A DNA stretch of 64,000 nucleotides, taken from positions 40,114,001 through 40,178,000 of the forward strand of contig OX485806.1 in NCBI GenBank assembly GCA_950295325.1. The letters are read 5' to 3'. Numbering within the stretch: position 1 is the first letter of the stretch; every line of letters starts with the position of its first letter. The notes below the pieces were generated by a model. The model had not been told where the DNA came from, ran no database searches, and worked only from the letters and a program-made list of their open reading frames with translations. Source of the DNA: Polytrichum commune (taxonomy: Eukaryota > Streptophyta > Polytrichopsida > Polytrichales > Polytrichaceae). The position numbers were made by a program, and so were the translations under genes. This document shows positions 12,126-27,100 of this stretch, piece after piece.

Positions 12126-15100
12126 ATGCTGGGACGATATCACCTGGCTATGAATGAAGTGTTCTCAAACTATGGCTCATTTGTTGCACGAAAACCTTGG
12201 ATACCCTTAATGTAAGCCATTAAACAAACTCATTTTTCAGTGTCAATGTCAAGAGACTTGTGCTATTAATATGCGATGACATGATTTTTCCATGTATTAC
12301 AGAATTGAGTGCGGCTGCTAAACCTGAAGAGGTTTATAAATTTGCATCTCCTGGTATATCTGGAACATTACGAATGCGATACCGTATAGAGGCACTGTTT
12401 GTTTCTAGTCCAAATTTCTTAATTCCCCAATTCTGGCTATAGCTCACTTGTGGCACAAAAACCTTGGTTTCCCTTAGGGACACTTTACACTAGAGCTTGA
12501 GGGCCCAAAATCAATAAAATCTAAAATCTCTCATTGGTGGGAAATGCCAAGACCGTCCTTCTTCCACTTTACATTGGAGTTTGAGGGCCTAAGGGACCAA
12601 GGAAATTTGAATGGATGAATAACCTACATGGAGTCCTCCATGACATGCAATGGATAATATTTCATCTACGGGAAATTTCGTGAAGTCTACCTTAAAGAGG
12701 TGGTTTAACACAAAACCAGGAGACCATGACACATCAGTAACTCACAACACTTGATAAATCATAATTTCTTGTGTAGAGAGGCCTACATAATTTACAATGG
12801 TAGTGAAATAGCATTTGGTGTGGAGCCTGCTTGCATACGTCGTTACACTACACTTTAAGGCCAGTGAGCACACAAAAATCAATTTCAATTTTCCTTGGTA
12901 TGGCCTTCACAATTTCATGGTCATGTTCCTTGGCCATAAGTGTATAGTGGACCTTAATGTTAACTTTTTAAGTAATTAGCTTGTTCCTCAATTCAATTGT
13001 GCAGAATTGGGATCCTACTACTAGGAGGACTGACTGCAGGACTGGTGAAGCGCACAACAGTGACAGATTTAGAGAAGCTCTGGGTGGAGCACAATTCAAG
13101 AGTGGTGGACGAACGTATTTTTTTCAATGAGAGGTTGGTCCCTTCTGGTTTTTTAATTTTAATTTTTTTGGATGTAAACTGATTCGTTGAATTGTGGATG
13201 TCAACAGACTTGGTGGTTCCTTCGCATGAGTCCTTTGGAATTACCTTCTTTGATTCAAAATAATAAAATACTCTAGTGATGCTAATGAGTTTGATTTACA
13301 GTAGTGTCTAAAATATTGAGGGTTCATGAGATCATGGATTTTTGGCATGACAGATTTGGGGGTATTCCACGCAAGGAAGCTGTCACCATTACATCCCGAG
13401 CTTCTCCGGATGCTCAAATTGATCTGAAGCGATCGATGGATGCATTAACTGCTGCAGTCTCACCACTTTATGACAACCTTACTATGGAAAATTCTGTTGG
13501 AAATGCAAAGATGACATTGGGAAATGTAAGCATTTCATAACTCCCCCTTACTAATTTTTTTGAACGGAACAGGAATTGGAATGGAATCTTTTGCTTTTGG
13601 AAGCTCTGATGGCTAAGGTTTGCAGTCCTAATTTGGATACTTGTCTTAATTGGACATCTATATTTGAATAGTGTGAGAATAGACCTGGATCTAATAATAA
13701 ACACCATAAAGGCATCATGTGTTGAAAAGAGATTGGATTATGTGCTCATATTTGTTGAGCACTCTAGGTTCAATAGTCAACGAAGTTAGGGGGACCTGTA
13801 TGATGTTCTAAGGAAAATGGGAATCATCACATTTATAATGAATAAGAAATCCATACGAGCTGCAAAAATTATGAGGAATATGACTACAGCCTCGATTTGG
13901 ATCTAATAATTATCTTGTACTGATCGCTTGCTCAGATTCCTGGGCTGAGAAGCAGCACCCATATAACCTTTCAAGAAGAATTCATTTTGATAATGAATAA
14001 AATGATATTCAAATGAGCTATGAAAAGCATGAGGAAAATGGCTACAGCCTCGATGATTTGGATTTGCTAGTCATCTTGTACTAATTGCTTGTTTAATATC
14101 CTAGGCTGAGAAGTGGGTGCAGAGCTAAAAGTGTCCGTTTTAGGCGCACTTACCTTAGATGTCTTGCTCTTGGACTCGTCTAGCTCTTGGAGATTGGACT
14201 ACGTGCTCAAATTTTGTTAACCATTTTAGGTGAAATAGTGAACATAATTGGGGGGACCTATGTGAGCATTCAAGAAGAAAGAGAATCTTCACTTTGATAA
14301 TGAGTGAGATAATCATATGAGCTCCAGAAATTACAAGGAAAATGGCTACGGCCTCAATGATTTGGATTTGCAATTCAGCTTATACTAATCGTGTGTATGA
14401 TATCCCAAGAAATTCAATTGGGTGCAGAGCTTAAAGTGTTGGTTGATTTTGGCAGGTTGATTTTTGTGAGAGGCCAATTGTGCCGACCTCGCTTAAGCCA
14501 GGAAACAATCCAATCCGAGACAACAATTGGGGGGCATGGGGACTGCAATATCTCTCTACCTGTTCAATTTTCTGGGCATACACAGGGAAAGTGCCCTCAT
14601 CGCACGCCCTTCCGGTCGGCTGGGGAATAACAAAATTCCCATGCACAAAGCTAACCCCTATGGACTGTTTCAAGGAGGGGGGTGATTTTGATTACCCCGC
14701 AGAAATGAAGCTTCTTGAAACACCCGTGCCTGATGTTGGAGCTCAAACAAACCTTACCCTGATTGATCTCATGCTTGGTTTGTATCAGATGACAAGCGCT
14801 CCTATTAAATGTGTAAATTTGCTTCAAGCAAACATCACAAGCCAGTTCAAGGCCAACAACCGGCCGACAAGTGAAGTCGCCGCCGTATGTGCCCCCCCTA
14901 TCCCAGCCTTGCCTTAGAACCATAAAATGCATCACTTCTACTAGTGTGGTCATGGACTTCAACACACGAATTGTATACTGTGTCACCAAAGTATTTGTAA
15001 GCGTCTTTCGTTTTTATGCCAATTGTGGGTAAAATATTGAGTGTGTCCTTCACAGATTGTCGAGGAAATAATTGCAACAATGAAGTTCTCATTCACCTGG

Positions 15101-18100
15101 GGTTATCGGTGGAGGAAGCCATACTCCCAAATGGCTTCCAATCAAGAGGTAAGTGGTATGATGAAGATGACTCTAGTTCTTTTGTATACAGGAAAGTTTT
15201 AAAGTTATCTTTAACTTTAAGTATATAACAAGAGACCTTCATGGTAGCATATGATTAAAGGACCATGCAAATGACAGTCCTGTTGGAGTTTGTATTCAGT
15301 TTGCAGAAGTATGTGCAGTTGTGGAAGTTTGTGTGTGAATTGTATTTTGTGGGACTGCAGATTCTTGATCACATAAACACGGCTGTAGAGGTTGGACGCC
15401 ACCGAAGTCCCGATCCTGGTGTTCCCCAGGTAAGGATGTGATATTTGTTAGTATTAAACCTTTTGGAATGCATGGCAGAGGGGTTTTATCAAACAGCATG
15501 TAATGTAAGGACTCAGGAAGCACTTCGTCTGGCATATTAGGGGCAGTTTACACTGAGCTTGAGGGCCCATTACCAATTGAAATGTAGAATCTGTCATTGG
15601 TGGAAGATGCCGAGACCGTCCCACTTCACTTGTCACTAGTGCTTGAGGGACTAAGGGACTAGGGAAGTTTGTATGGATGAAGAGCCTACGTGGAGCACTA
15701 CATGGCATGCCTCGCCACTAGGGTCGGACACAGGAGGGCCTGCGCCTCTCCTGCCCGCCCGGCTTCCTGCCCGCCTGAGCCCGGACCCGGCCTCCTGTGT
15801 CCCGCCGCTAACCAGCTGCTACACTAAGTATAATATTTAGTGTCACCAATTCTAATTGTCTTGCTCCATATAATTGTAAACCACGGTATAGTGTCACCAA
15901 CACTAAATGTTAACCCAACATTACTTATCATTCCTTGTAAATTTTTTGGGGGGTTATAGATATACGTGTTGCAATTACTGTCTCTTACCAAGTGATTTTA
16001 TAACACTAAGTGATTTGCTGACAAGAGAAGGTAGCGACACAAAATTCCCATAGTGACATAAAATCACTTGGTAAATGACAGTAATTGCAACACATATATC
16101 TATAACCCCCCAAAAACTTTACAAGGAATGTCAAATAACGTTGGGTTAACATTTAGTGTTGGTGACACTATACTGCGGTTTACAATTATATGGAGCAAGA
16201 CAATTAGAATTGGTGACACTAAATATTATACTTAGTGTAGCAGCCGGTTAGCGGCGGGACACAGGAGGCCGGGTCCGGGCTCAGGCAGGCAGGAGACCGG
16301 GCGGGCACGAGAGGCGCAGGCCCTCCTGCGTCCCGCCCTTAGTGGCGAGGGCATGGCAAACAGTGGGTAATGTTTCATGGTCTACTGGGTTTTGTATCAA
16401 GCCCACCTCAAAGAGGTGCGTCTAACATAAAAGAAGGAATCCATGACACTTCAAAACCTCAGAATGATTAAATATTAGACACCTTAACCTTTGTAATATC
16501 TTCCTCCTTAATGTCACTCCTTCTCTTATATCCCGAAACCCTAGGGGACAGATGTTCTCAGTTTGAATTTCCCTCCTTGTTGTCACGTGTCCCTCACATT
16601 TATCACAGGTTTTGAAACTAAAGTACTCCACGAAAGAATCGAAACCACATGCTTGCATGCATCATGATGCCAATCATTGTAATTATTGTCATTATTGCAA
16701 TGTTGACTTTGCATTATTCCATATTGTCACATGTTACGCTAATTCTCTATTATTATGCACCCATGTTATAAAGCATACCTCTGTAATACCACGCGCACTT
16801 TGGTTGCCACGGGCTGGATGTTAGGGAGGTTAGAGTGTAACTAGTAGGGCCCACAAGAGTAGGATGGTAATAAAATAGCATTTACTAAGAGACTGGCTGC
16901 GTATGTCTTGAAAGCCCGTGACCACACAAACTGCAAATATATTTACACAGATGTATGCCCTTTGGATGAGTTTCGTGGGCCCTCATGACCACTTCATGGT
17001 CACGGGCCTTGGCCATGTTGTAGAGTGGCCTTTACTTTCGAAACATCTTGAATTGAAGTAAGAAATACAAATGACAAAATAATAATTGCTTGCTTATGTT
17101 CCTCTTACTCAGGAGGATTTATTCCTAACAATGTAGTGAATTTGAATGCAGGTTGTAGACTGTATTTTGAATAGGAAGGCGTGTTGCCTCACGTGGTTTG
17201 GAGCACATATACCACTTATGACTTCTCTTGGGAGTGTCGAGTTTGACTCCTCAGGGAAAAATATTACCAAGGTTCGCTTTCTTTTGTCAAAATTTATTTT
17301 TAAATTTAGCACAATGGAACCAGGGCATGTGAGGACAAGCAATTAGTGCAGGGTTGAATTTCAATGGATTTGGATGCAGTTAGTGATGTTTTACGTTGTG
17401 AAGTTAAAGTTTATTTTTGTTTCAACATGAAGGTAAATGGGCTGAATTCGGTTACTCATCTCAAGTGGATACCCCATAATTGTGTGGTATGTGGTTAGGT
17501 GTGTGATTAGGTGTGAATCCAAGAATGGACACCAAAAAAACATGTGTTTAAAAGAAATTGGACTACGTGCTCAAAAATATTAACCATTCAAGGGTCAATA
17601 GGCAACACAATTGAGGGGGCCTAAATTACCACTTAATAAGAAGAAAATCTTCACTTTGATAATCATTAAGATGGTCATATGAATTCTGAAAATGATGAGG
17701 AATATGGCTACGGGCACTATTTGTAATTGAATCATCTTGCACTAATTGCTTGTTTCATATCCTACAATAAGTGGGGTGAAGAGTTATAAGTGTCTGTTTA
17801 AGGCTAGCTTCCCTTTACGTGAAATGGTGTATAAAATCATGATGGAAGAACGCTTTCATGCAGATAGGAGGTGTGCGCTGGGGCTCCAACAACTACCATC
17901 AAGACCATCCTCTCTTTGAAGAGTACTTGAATGGCAAGCTGGGAACAAATGTAGGTGGTCCTGAAAGGGAGTTTCTGGTAAAGAAATGGGAGGATGTCAT
18001 GATCCATCACTTAAACCCCCTTAGGCAACACGCCAAGAACACTTCTTTTGCGGATGGAGAGAAGTTTGGAGACCTTCAAGTGGAGTTCAATATGTGGGTA

Positions 18101-21100
18101 AGTTTTCATAAAGTCATCATATTCAGTCTTTTAAAAACTTCACCTGAGCTTGACATTTTATTATCGAATACAATATTGCATGAACTTCTTTGAGATTCAT
18201 CAAACAATTGTTAAGAATTTTTAATTTTACTGTACCACCTTAATACCCGTTCTTAAGGGTTCTCAGCCCTTGATATTGAGGTAAATGTGCCTAATTCGGT
18301 TACCTGGACACCTGTATTTGAGTGGATTGTGGTTACGTGTGGATTTAAGATAGGGCACCAAAAAGATACGTTTTTAAAAGAGAAAGGACTAATATTCGCT
18401 CAAATTTTGTTAACCAATCTAGGCTCATTAGCCAACATAATTGGGGAGGGGGGTACATGGTCGTTTTATGGCTCTTGCACTTTTGACTTTGAAATATCAT
18501 AGCAACCACAGGGGAGATCAGCAAATTCCATAGATTGTTGCGATAATCTCATATCCCATCAGAATCCTAAGTCTGAATCCCAAGTTGAGAATCATGGCAA
18601 AGGAAAAAATCTAACCATTTAAGACACATCTACCTTACGCACCCTGTTGGTTGGGGTTGGACTGCAGAAATCAACTCAAGATATTATTGCAGATGCAAGC
18701 AAAGCCCCTCTGTGGCAGCTAGTTCTCGGCATTGTCCTCGTCTCCTTGTATGGCTTTATAGCATTTTTGGATGTTCGGAACCCTGTGCATTCACATACAA
18801 CCTTAGCACTTGTGGTAAGTTTTCAATCTAATGGAACATAGCTGTCATAAGCTTAGTCAGACTGACATTTTGTGATGTTTTAATGTCTGATTCCTGGTTC
18901 TTAATTAGATTCATAACTTCTGTGCCATAACGCACTCCCAACTTTAAATACAATGTCACAGGAAAACAAAATGGTGAAACATCAGATGATAACAGCCCTG
19001 GAGAATGTTCATGCAGGGAATGGCGGTGGTGGGATTTGCTGTTATAGCTGGGTTTGGTCTCACTGGTCTGTGTGGCATTGCATTCTCTCCATTGGCAGGA
19101 TCAGTTGTGCCATTTCTTGCCCTTGGCTTAGGTAAGATTACTTGTCGAAGGGTGCACTATATATATTTTGTTCATACCACGTGTGGCACATTGGTCTTTT
19201 CAGGGGGCCTACAAGTAATAAATTTATCCCTAGAATATTCAACAGAAGTATTTTCTACGTATGTTCTACATATCTTCTCTGAATGAATTTGCTTCTAATT
19301 ATATTATGAATTTTAGGTCCAAAGGTTAAATTTTTGGAACTCATGTTTTGTCCTCTGTGTTTTTCAAATACCTCCCGAGTATTTAGATTTTTCCTAATAT
19401 TTTGACCACCCCAGGATACTTCCTTCTTAGGTTCTCTTAAGAATTTGGCTTAAAGATGCTTATATCTTCAAACCGTTCTCTTCTCAAGTATGAAGTGATG
19501 AGGAATGACTTGGAGCAGGTTGTAAGCCCAGTCAATTACCTGCAGCAAATATTATTGTAGAGCTGTTTTATTAACCACATGTGGTGCAGGTATTGATGAC
19601 ATATTTGTGCTGGTTAACATCCTGCGCAACTTTCTGGAGGATCCAAAATTGAGATCATTGAGTACTCCTGGCGAATTGGTCCCTGAGCGTGAGATGAGGC
19701 TTGCATTAGCTCTTGCCGGCCCCTCAGTTGTGCTTACCACCTTCTCTGTCCTAGCAGCATTTTTCATTTCTTCATTGGTGAGCCTCCATGCACATCAAAC
19801 CCAAATGTTCTACTATTAAGTGACTATGTACAAAAACTTGCTAAAAAATAGTATTGCAAAACTAAGTGTTTGATAGATCTTGCATACTAGAAAAATGGAA
19901 TCGAAGCCTTAATTATACTTTGAGAAGCATTGTGGTTGAAACACCATTAAGATGTGTATTTTTTTAAAATAATACAATGTACATACAACTAAACGTATGT
20001 ACAACAAGATATGCAATCCACATCTAAGGCTAGCTTCTGTCATTTCTAACATAAGGCCTGCCAATAGAGGTGCATGTATACAATCTCATTATGTGGAGAA
20101 ATCATGCATAAGTCTATATTTACATTATACCTAGTTAAAAGTCAAAAGTAGCTGTTCATGTCATTTGCATTCCTTTGTTCTGAATTTCCTAGAATCAGAA
20201 GAATCTCAAGGGTTAACTAGTAAGAAGAGGTAAGTTCGAAGATTTTGTGAGCTACTTGAAGGTCTGAGAACACAGGTGCTGGAAAGGCTACACCTATCTA
20301 TCTATAGTCTAGAATCCCAAGGGGATGGTTGTTTGATATGACGTTGCAGTAAAAGCTATAGCCTATTACACATGTCCTATTTAACAAGGCTTGATGATCT
20401 GAAATTCTAACTTCTATTTCTTTTTCTTTTTTTTCACTTATTGTTGTTCAACAGAACCCAATGCCAGTGGCACAATGGTTTTGCTGGCAAATGGGTTTGA
20501 CAGCCACGGTCCACACGCTTGGCCTACTTCTAATTTTCATGCCCCTCATGGCCCTTGATGCCCGTAGAGTGAAGGTACTCTCTTGTTTTTGTCTCAATGC
20601 ACAGTTGGCCACATCATTGAATTTCTTTGCCTTTATTGATCACTTTACCATATTGAAACTATTGACTCCACTGCTGCCTGGTGCTCATTACTAAATTGTT
20701 ATGTGCAGTGATTTGAAAATATTTTTGTATTTTAAAAAATAAATAAATTCTAGAGACAAGTGAAATGAGTTTTTCTAGCTGCCAAAAAAATATGAGACCA
20801 CCGGGATCCGAAAAAGAGAGCAAGGGGATTTGAATATACTTGATGCATATCTAATTGTAGCTTCCATTATTTGTTGCTTTACTGCAGGCACGATACAATG
20901 ACCCTAACCTATGGCTATTCTGTGGCATACGGAATAAGTCAACCGCAGATGGTAAGTGTTCTTGAAGAATGTAAAATGATCCAGATACTTGCTTTATAAT
21001 CATTCGATATATCTTCCCTTATCTGCAGATCGTAGTTCAAAGTTATTCTCCCAAGCAAAACCAATTTGATCATTTATGTTTATCGAACCCCTCTGTTTGA

Positions 21101-24100
21101 GTGGTCTGTGGTTCGGGGCAAGAGGGAATTTTCTCATACGAGCGTACCTCTCATCCATCCAACAAAAACCTGACCCCCTTATAGGTATTTGATTTATTCG
21201 TCTCAAATAGCTTCTACTAGGCTAATGCAGGGTCTTTGTAACTAATTTCAGTGTCAGACCAAGAAAGTAGAATAACCTCCGGACTGCATACTATTTCAGG
21301 GCTTTTAAGTTGGATGAATGAGAGGCACGCTTGTATGTGATAATTCCCTCTCAGTGTGGTTGGGTGAGAATCTAAGAACGGATACCAAAAACTTATGTGT
21401 TTATTTAACGAGGTTGGACTACACGCTCAAATATGCTCGCTAACAGGGTTAACCATATGATCATTCAGAAGAAAGAGAAGTTTGATCATGGCTAAGATAT
21501 TCACATGAGCTCTAAAAACTGTGAGGCAAATGGCTATGGCCTCGATTTGGATGTGCTAATCATCCTGTAATAATTGCGTGTTTGATATCCAATATCAATT
21601 TACCCTAAAGTGGAGAGCAAACTTCTCGTGTGCAGGAAGCTCATATGCTAAGGAGTCAGCATTCAATGGAGAAAGCTTTGACGTTTCCGACCCCTCCTTT
21701 CAGGAAAGCACTGGGAGGTCCCCAATTTCACGCTGGGTGGCCAAATATTATGCACCACTGTTTGACAGCAATGTCTTCAAAATCTGTGTGGTGAGCCCCG
21801 TTGCAAAGAATTATAAGATTGACTAACTGTTAGGTCAACCGGTGTTAATCCAAAATGTGGACAAGTATATTTTAGTGGTGCGTGGTTAGGTGTCGATCTA
21901 AGAATGGACACTAAAAAGACTTTTTTTTTTTTAAAGAGATTGGACTACGGGCTTCAAACATGTTTACTATTCTAGGTTCAATAGTCAACATAATCTGGGG
22001 GGAGCATGAGAGTCTTCACTTTGATAATGCATAAGAGTTCACATAAGCTCCGAATAATTATGAGGACAATGGCTATGGGCACGATTTGAATTTGGTAATC
22101 ATCTCACACTAGTTGCGTGTTTCATGTCTTACGTGAACTGGGGGCAGAGCTAAAAGTCTCCATTTTAGGTCCACTCACCTTGTGTACTCAGATGGTAGAT
22201 GCTAATATTTTCACTGTAAGGTCGAGGCATCCATAGTTGACTAGGTCCATTTAACCGCTCACTAGGGTCATGTAATGCCAACATGGATGAGATCTATATT
22301 TTTTAGGCGAATGGAGTTAAGGTTTATGTGGTGGCAGCTTATAATTGATTACTCTCGTAAGAGTTTTGACAACTGTTGTAGCCAAGAATTACCATTTAGA
22401 TTAGTGGTTTTCAGTTAACCTAAGGATTGACTATGTGTTTGCCTAACTTTACCGCTTCAAAAATTTGTAGCAGTTTCCATATTCGTGATTTTTTTTATTT
22501 TTATTTTTTTGCATTCTCCATAAACTTTGTTTCCCTTTGCAACAAAAATAATTCCCCGCTATTACTCCTCCAAAATAAAATCAAACTCTCTTATTTTATA
22601 GGTTGTAGATGCCTCAACCATAATCCAATTCCATCAATGACTGACTATTCTGTGCAGTCTGACAAGTGTTATTGGTGCAAACTTGCCAGGTTATTGTGTT
22701 TGCGGGGCTACTTGTGTCAATGACATACTTGGGTTTTGAGAAGGTTGAGCATGGCCTCAGACTTTCAGACGTGACACTGACTGGTATTTACAACACTTGA
22801 TAAATAATCCCGATATTGTTTTGTGATAAATTGTCTCAGTGACATGCAAAGTCATATCCATGAAGAAGCTGAGTATATTATTCTGATGATTTTTTGATGT
22901 TTTTGATGTGATAATGCAGGTTCTTACCAAAACACCTTTGCCAGAGTCACTGAGGATAGGTTTGTTAGTTACGATGTGGTAAGTACTTGGGATCCATTGT
23001 CACTTGTGTTCTCGATGTTCATCAACATCTATGTCAATTTTTTGTCTTTTTTAATAAGAACTTTAGAATCTCTCTCTCTACTGTCCTTGTTTTTCTTTCC
23101 ATTAATGTCTTAATACATTTGCCATATGAAGGATGTTTTCTACATGAGCATTTTATATTTGGGTAAGTTAAAAAGTTGGAAGTGACTGATGTGTGCATAA
23201 TGGATATTGCAGTGGATTGTTACACGGGACATTGACTTGCCCAAAAATCAAAACAACCTGATGAAAATCTATGGAGCCCTTGAGAACACAACCTGGGCGC
23301 CAACACAACCCGGGGTAAAGTCAAGACCAATCTATAAGACTTTTTTTCCATAATGATGTCTCAGATTATATTGAAATCTTTCCTCATTTGATGTTATTAA
23401 AACCGTTGCCAAAGAGTTAGACATGGATTGGTCTAGAATGACAGAAGCTGGGCTATTGTCATCTCATGAGCCTTTGTTGTCCTCTCTACCTTCAATATTC
23501 TAGTGTTTCTAGGGTAATGTGAGGGTGTTAGAGCTCCACTGAAAGTTGACTTTGATCCTTGTTAGATATTGGAATCGTCACCTCTTGGCAACTTATATCT
23601 GTGGAATAAAATAGCATATGATGTGAATTGGCCTCTTCCACCAAATCAAACATTCTACGACTACATTAGGACCTGGACTTCATCACCCCTTGGTACGTCA
23701 AACTTGCACTCACTACCATAGAGGTGATTCTTTCTTTGTTTTGAATGACAAATGTTTCCTGAATTGTGCCACGTGGCGATCTTACATTGGTTGGACTCTC
23801 CTAAATAACACGTGGAAACAGGGTTCTTGGAATTATACTCACTTTGCACTTATATAACACGGAAATTAACACCACACCATGGCGGCTTTACATTTTGCAC
23901 AGGTATTGCGTCTTTGCAAGATATATATTGTGAGGATGCGGTGACGAGAAAGAGGTTGAGCTGTTTCCAGGATATTCATGCTGCAGGCTTCAAAGCAAAC
24001 CCCAATTTCCGGATTGCATCCAGCAAAGCTGCTGTAACGTTTACTCATCCATTTCTTCACTCGAAAATTTTATCTCCACTATATGAATGTAAAAGTTTTG

Positions 24101-27100
24101 AGACATAACGTCACTGACATTTGGGCCTTAATGCATCCCAATCTTAAATCTCAATGGGGTTTGGCCATGTCTTCAAGTGGTCAGTAGTTTGAATCAATTT
24201 TCTAATAATGAGGTATTTTTCTTTGCTTAGATCCCTCACTATCAAGTTGAAAAATTATTAACGGGTTTCTGAGCACTTGAATTGTAGACACTTTCAGACC
24301 TTAAAGGACCTGAGGTGTTTTTATATGAGATACGCGAAGATTTGTACAAACCCCCAACAAGTATTGAAATAATATTTCATTTGGACTATGATATTCAACT
24401 CATGTGTTAAGTAAATTGTTTTTAAAAAAAAAAAAATCGGACCATGGAAGTTGGACCATCAAGTCGGACCATGGAAAGGGCCATCTTCCATGGTCCAACT
24501 TCATGGTCCATGGTGTAAACCGGCCCTTATATGAGCTCACATCTCCCCATAATTCAACTTACATAAAGAAAGTATTTTCTGATTGGAATAATACATATGA
24601 TCAATGTCCTAATTTTAGATAGGAACCATTTTCACCATTAACCAATAATATTAAAAATTCTTATATTCCTCCATATGACAACTTCAGGCCCAAAGTGGGC
24701 CTCTTGGACTATTTTGCATATAATATGTTATAATTCATATAATTCTCATTTTTTATGTGGTCTTTTGAAACAGATGTTTGCAGAACACTTGGGTGCCAAC
24801 ACAGGTCCCAATCTTGCAATGATCACACAGACTAGAACTATAGTGGATGCGCATAATGCTGAGTTTGGTGAGGATGTTGCCTACATGTATGGGTTTCCGT
24901 TCCTCTTCTTCGAGCAATATCTTCACAGCAACCGCGATCTTTACCTCGTTGTTGGCTTAGCTTTGGGTAACTATTACACTGTAAATCTTTTGAAATTCTG
25001 TTTGATTCTGAACTGGTATGTGTGTGGTTTGAATGCAATGACAACTTCTCGGAAGTGCTTATTTCTTGAATTTCTAGGCATTAAGTTTGTCAACATTTGT
25101 GTTGAAGATATGAAGTTGTAAGATAATAATTTGTGATATACCTAGTTTGTACAGTTGCTTTCTTTCTAGCACCAGATAGAATGTCTTTAAGAAAGCGCCT
25201 CTTTAGATGAACTCTAGTGATGAGGTGGCTTAAATCCAAGACCTTAAGCTGGATCCCATGGCTAGGGGAGTTAACCAGCGTTCCAGTAGAAAACAGAGTG
25301 CGATATAAGAGTATTGGAAAATTTAGGGTATTGGAAATTCATTTTGATAATCTACTAGGTACTCTCTTAAATCATTCATGAAATGTGCGGAATATGTCAT
25401 GAATATGTGCATTACTACATAGCCCCCTCCATTACTCCAAAGAGACTTGAATACGATCTTTTTTTGCAATGTGATGATGTTTCCTGATACTTGAGTTGCT
25501 GGTTTGTTCTTTCAACAGTTGGTGTCTTTGTTGCGGTCGCCATCTTCCAGTTCAGTATCACAATGTCATTCATCATCGTTATCGTGTTGCTCATGGTCGA
25601 TCTTGAGGTTTATGGATTCATCTACATCATTGGTGCTAAACTCAACTGTAAGTACTTTTCCTAATATTATTCCTTCATGCAATTTATCTTGTTAGAGTCC
25701 TTGGCAATTTGTAGCATACATTATGTGTGAGAAATCTCACTTATCATTGACAGTTTGTTTACCACCTCCATAGCACATAATTATCAATTTCTCGTAACTA
25801 TCTTGATGACAAGGTACACAAAACTTCTGTAATGCAATACCGATCAGAAAGTATCCAATTTTTTATCAAGTATTGACCAAATATATTTTATATCCAAATG
25901 ACATTTATTGTCTTTTCCCTTCTAAATTGAGATGGGAAGTGGTTCTGTTCCTGACCGATTTTGTTGTATTATGCAGCGCTTTCACTAGTCAACCTAGGCA
26001 TTGTTGTAAGTTTCATTCCATCTGCCTTGTGATTCTACATGTCCATGAAAACCTGTGATCAATATAAACTGTAGAGTTGCTAAGAGAATCTTAAATTTTG
26101 ACAATGAATAGGATATCCACACAAGCTCCAAAAGTTACAGGCAGAATTTGTATTTATTTTGTTATTCATCTCGCATTAATCACATGTATCATATCCTAAG
26201 AGAAGTGGGTGCAGAGAGACAAATGTCCGTTTAAGGCCCGCTTACCTTGTATGTAAAGATCTCCAAAGACAGTGTGTCCTTCAAGTATTTCAACCATTGA
26301 TACAAGTATATTGCCATATTGAAAATTCTAATCTTGGTTTTCTTTCAACATATATATTTTTATATAAACTTGCACTTAGAGGGAGGACTTCATGAAAGTT
26401 GGATAGGTGGTGCAGCCCTTTGGGATAATGAACTTATAGATATTGAAATTGATTGAAATCGGGTTCTGGTTCTCCGTCCTTTGACAATGTGTCCACCTTT
26501 CAGATCGGAATGGCATCTGAATTCACCTACTTGGCAAGGTCATTTTTGGTGGTTGATGGCACACGGAATTATCGAGTGAAAAAAGCCTTGGAATGGACGT
26601 TTGAGCCCCTTTTACATGGTTTTGGCACCCAAATAGCAGCTACAATTCCCCTTATCTTTGTCAAGTAAGTCTCTCTATCTCTCCTTACCTTTCATTGTTC
26701 TGAACCACTATCAGATTTTGCAAAATCTTCTGTGAAATTCCTTCCTGGTTATTGGCCACCTGGATTCAGAGGGTGTATGTTTGCACTTTTGGGTGACCAC
26801 TATGGATATTAGGCTAATCATGCAAGGATGGCTTTAACACAGATCCCATGGGAACTCTGAGGGGGATTCCATATAGTGTTAGACCAACTTGAGGATGAAG
26901 CAACACCATAAATCTTCAGGCCGATGGGAACACTGGACTCATCTCTTTTGTGTGTTTTTAGACTGACCCAAGATTGAAACTTTCGTGCAGATACCATGCA
27001 TTCAGGCTTTACTACTTTGCCATGTTTACGATCATGGGCGTCCTGGGATTCTTAAATGGGTTTGTGCTCCTCCCAGTAATTCTCTCCTGGATTGGGCCCC

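Noticed and set aside
12260-12442. Extra exon of the Patched-like gene (AELSAAAKPEEVYKF region)
   Set aside because: Joining 12211 directly to 13005 keeps phase and gives a continuous first membrane segment; adding this ORF is not needed and has no family similarity.
13304-13353. Earlier start of Patched exon 3 at the ttacag near 13301
   Set aside because: That acceptor breaks the frame with exon 2. The acceptor at 13351-13353 restores it and gives RIFFNERFGGIPRKEA.
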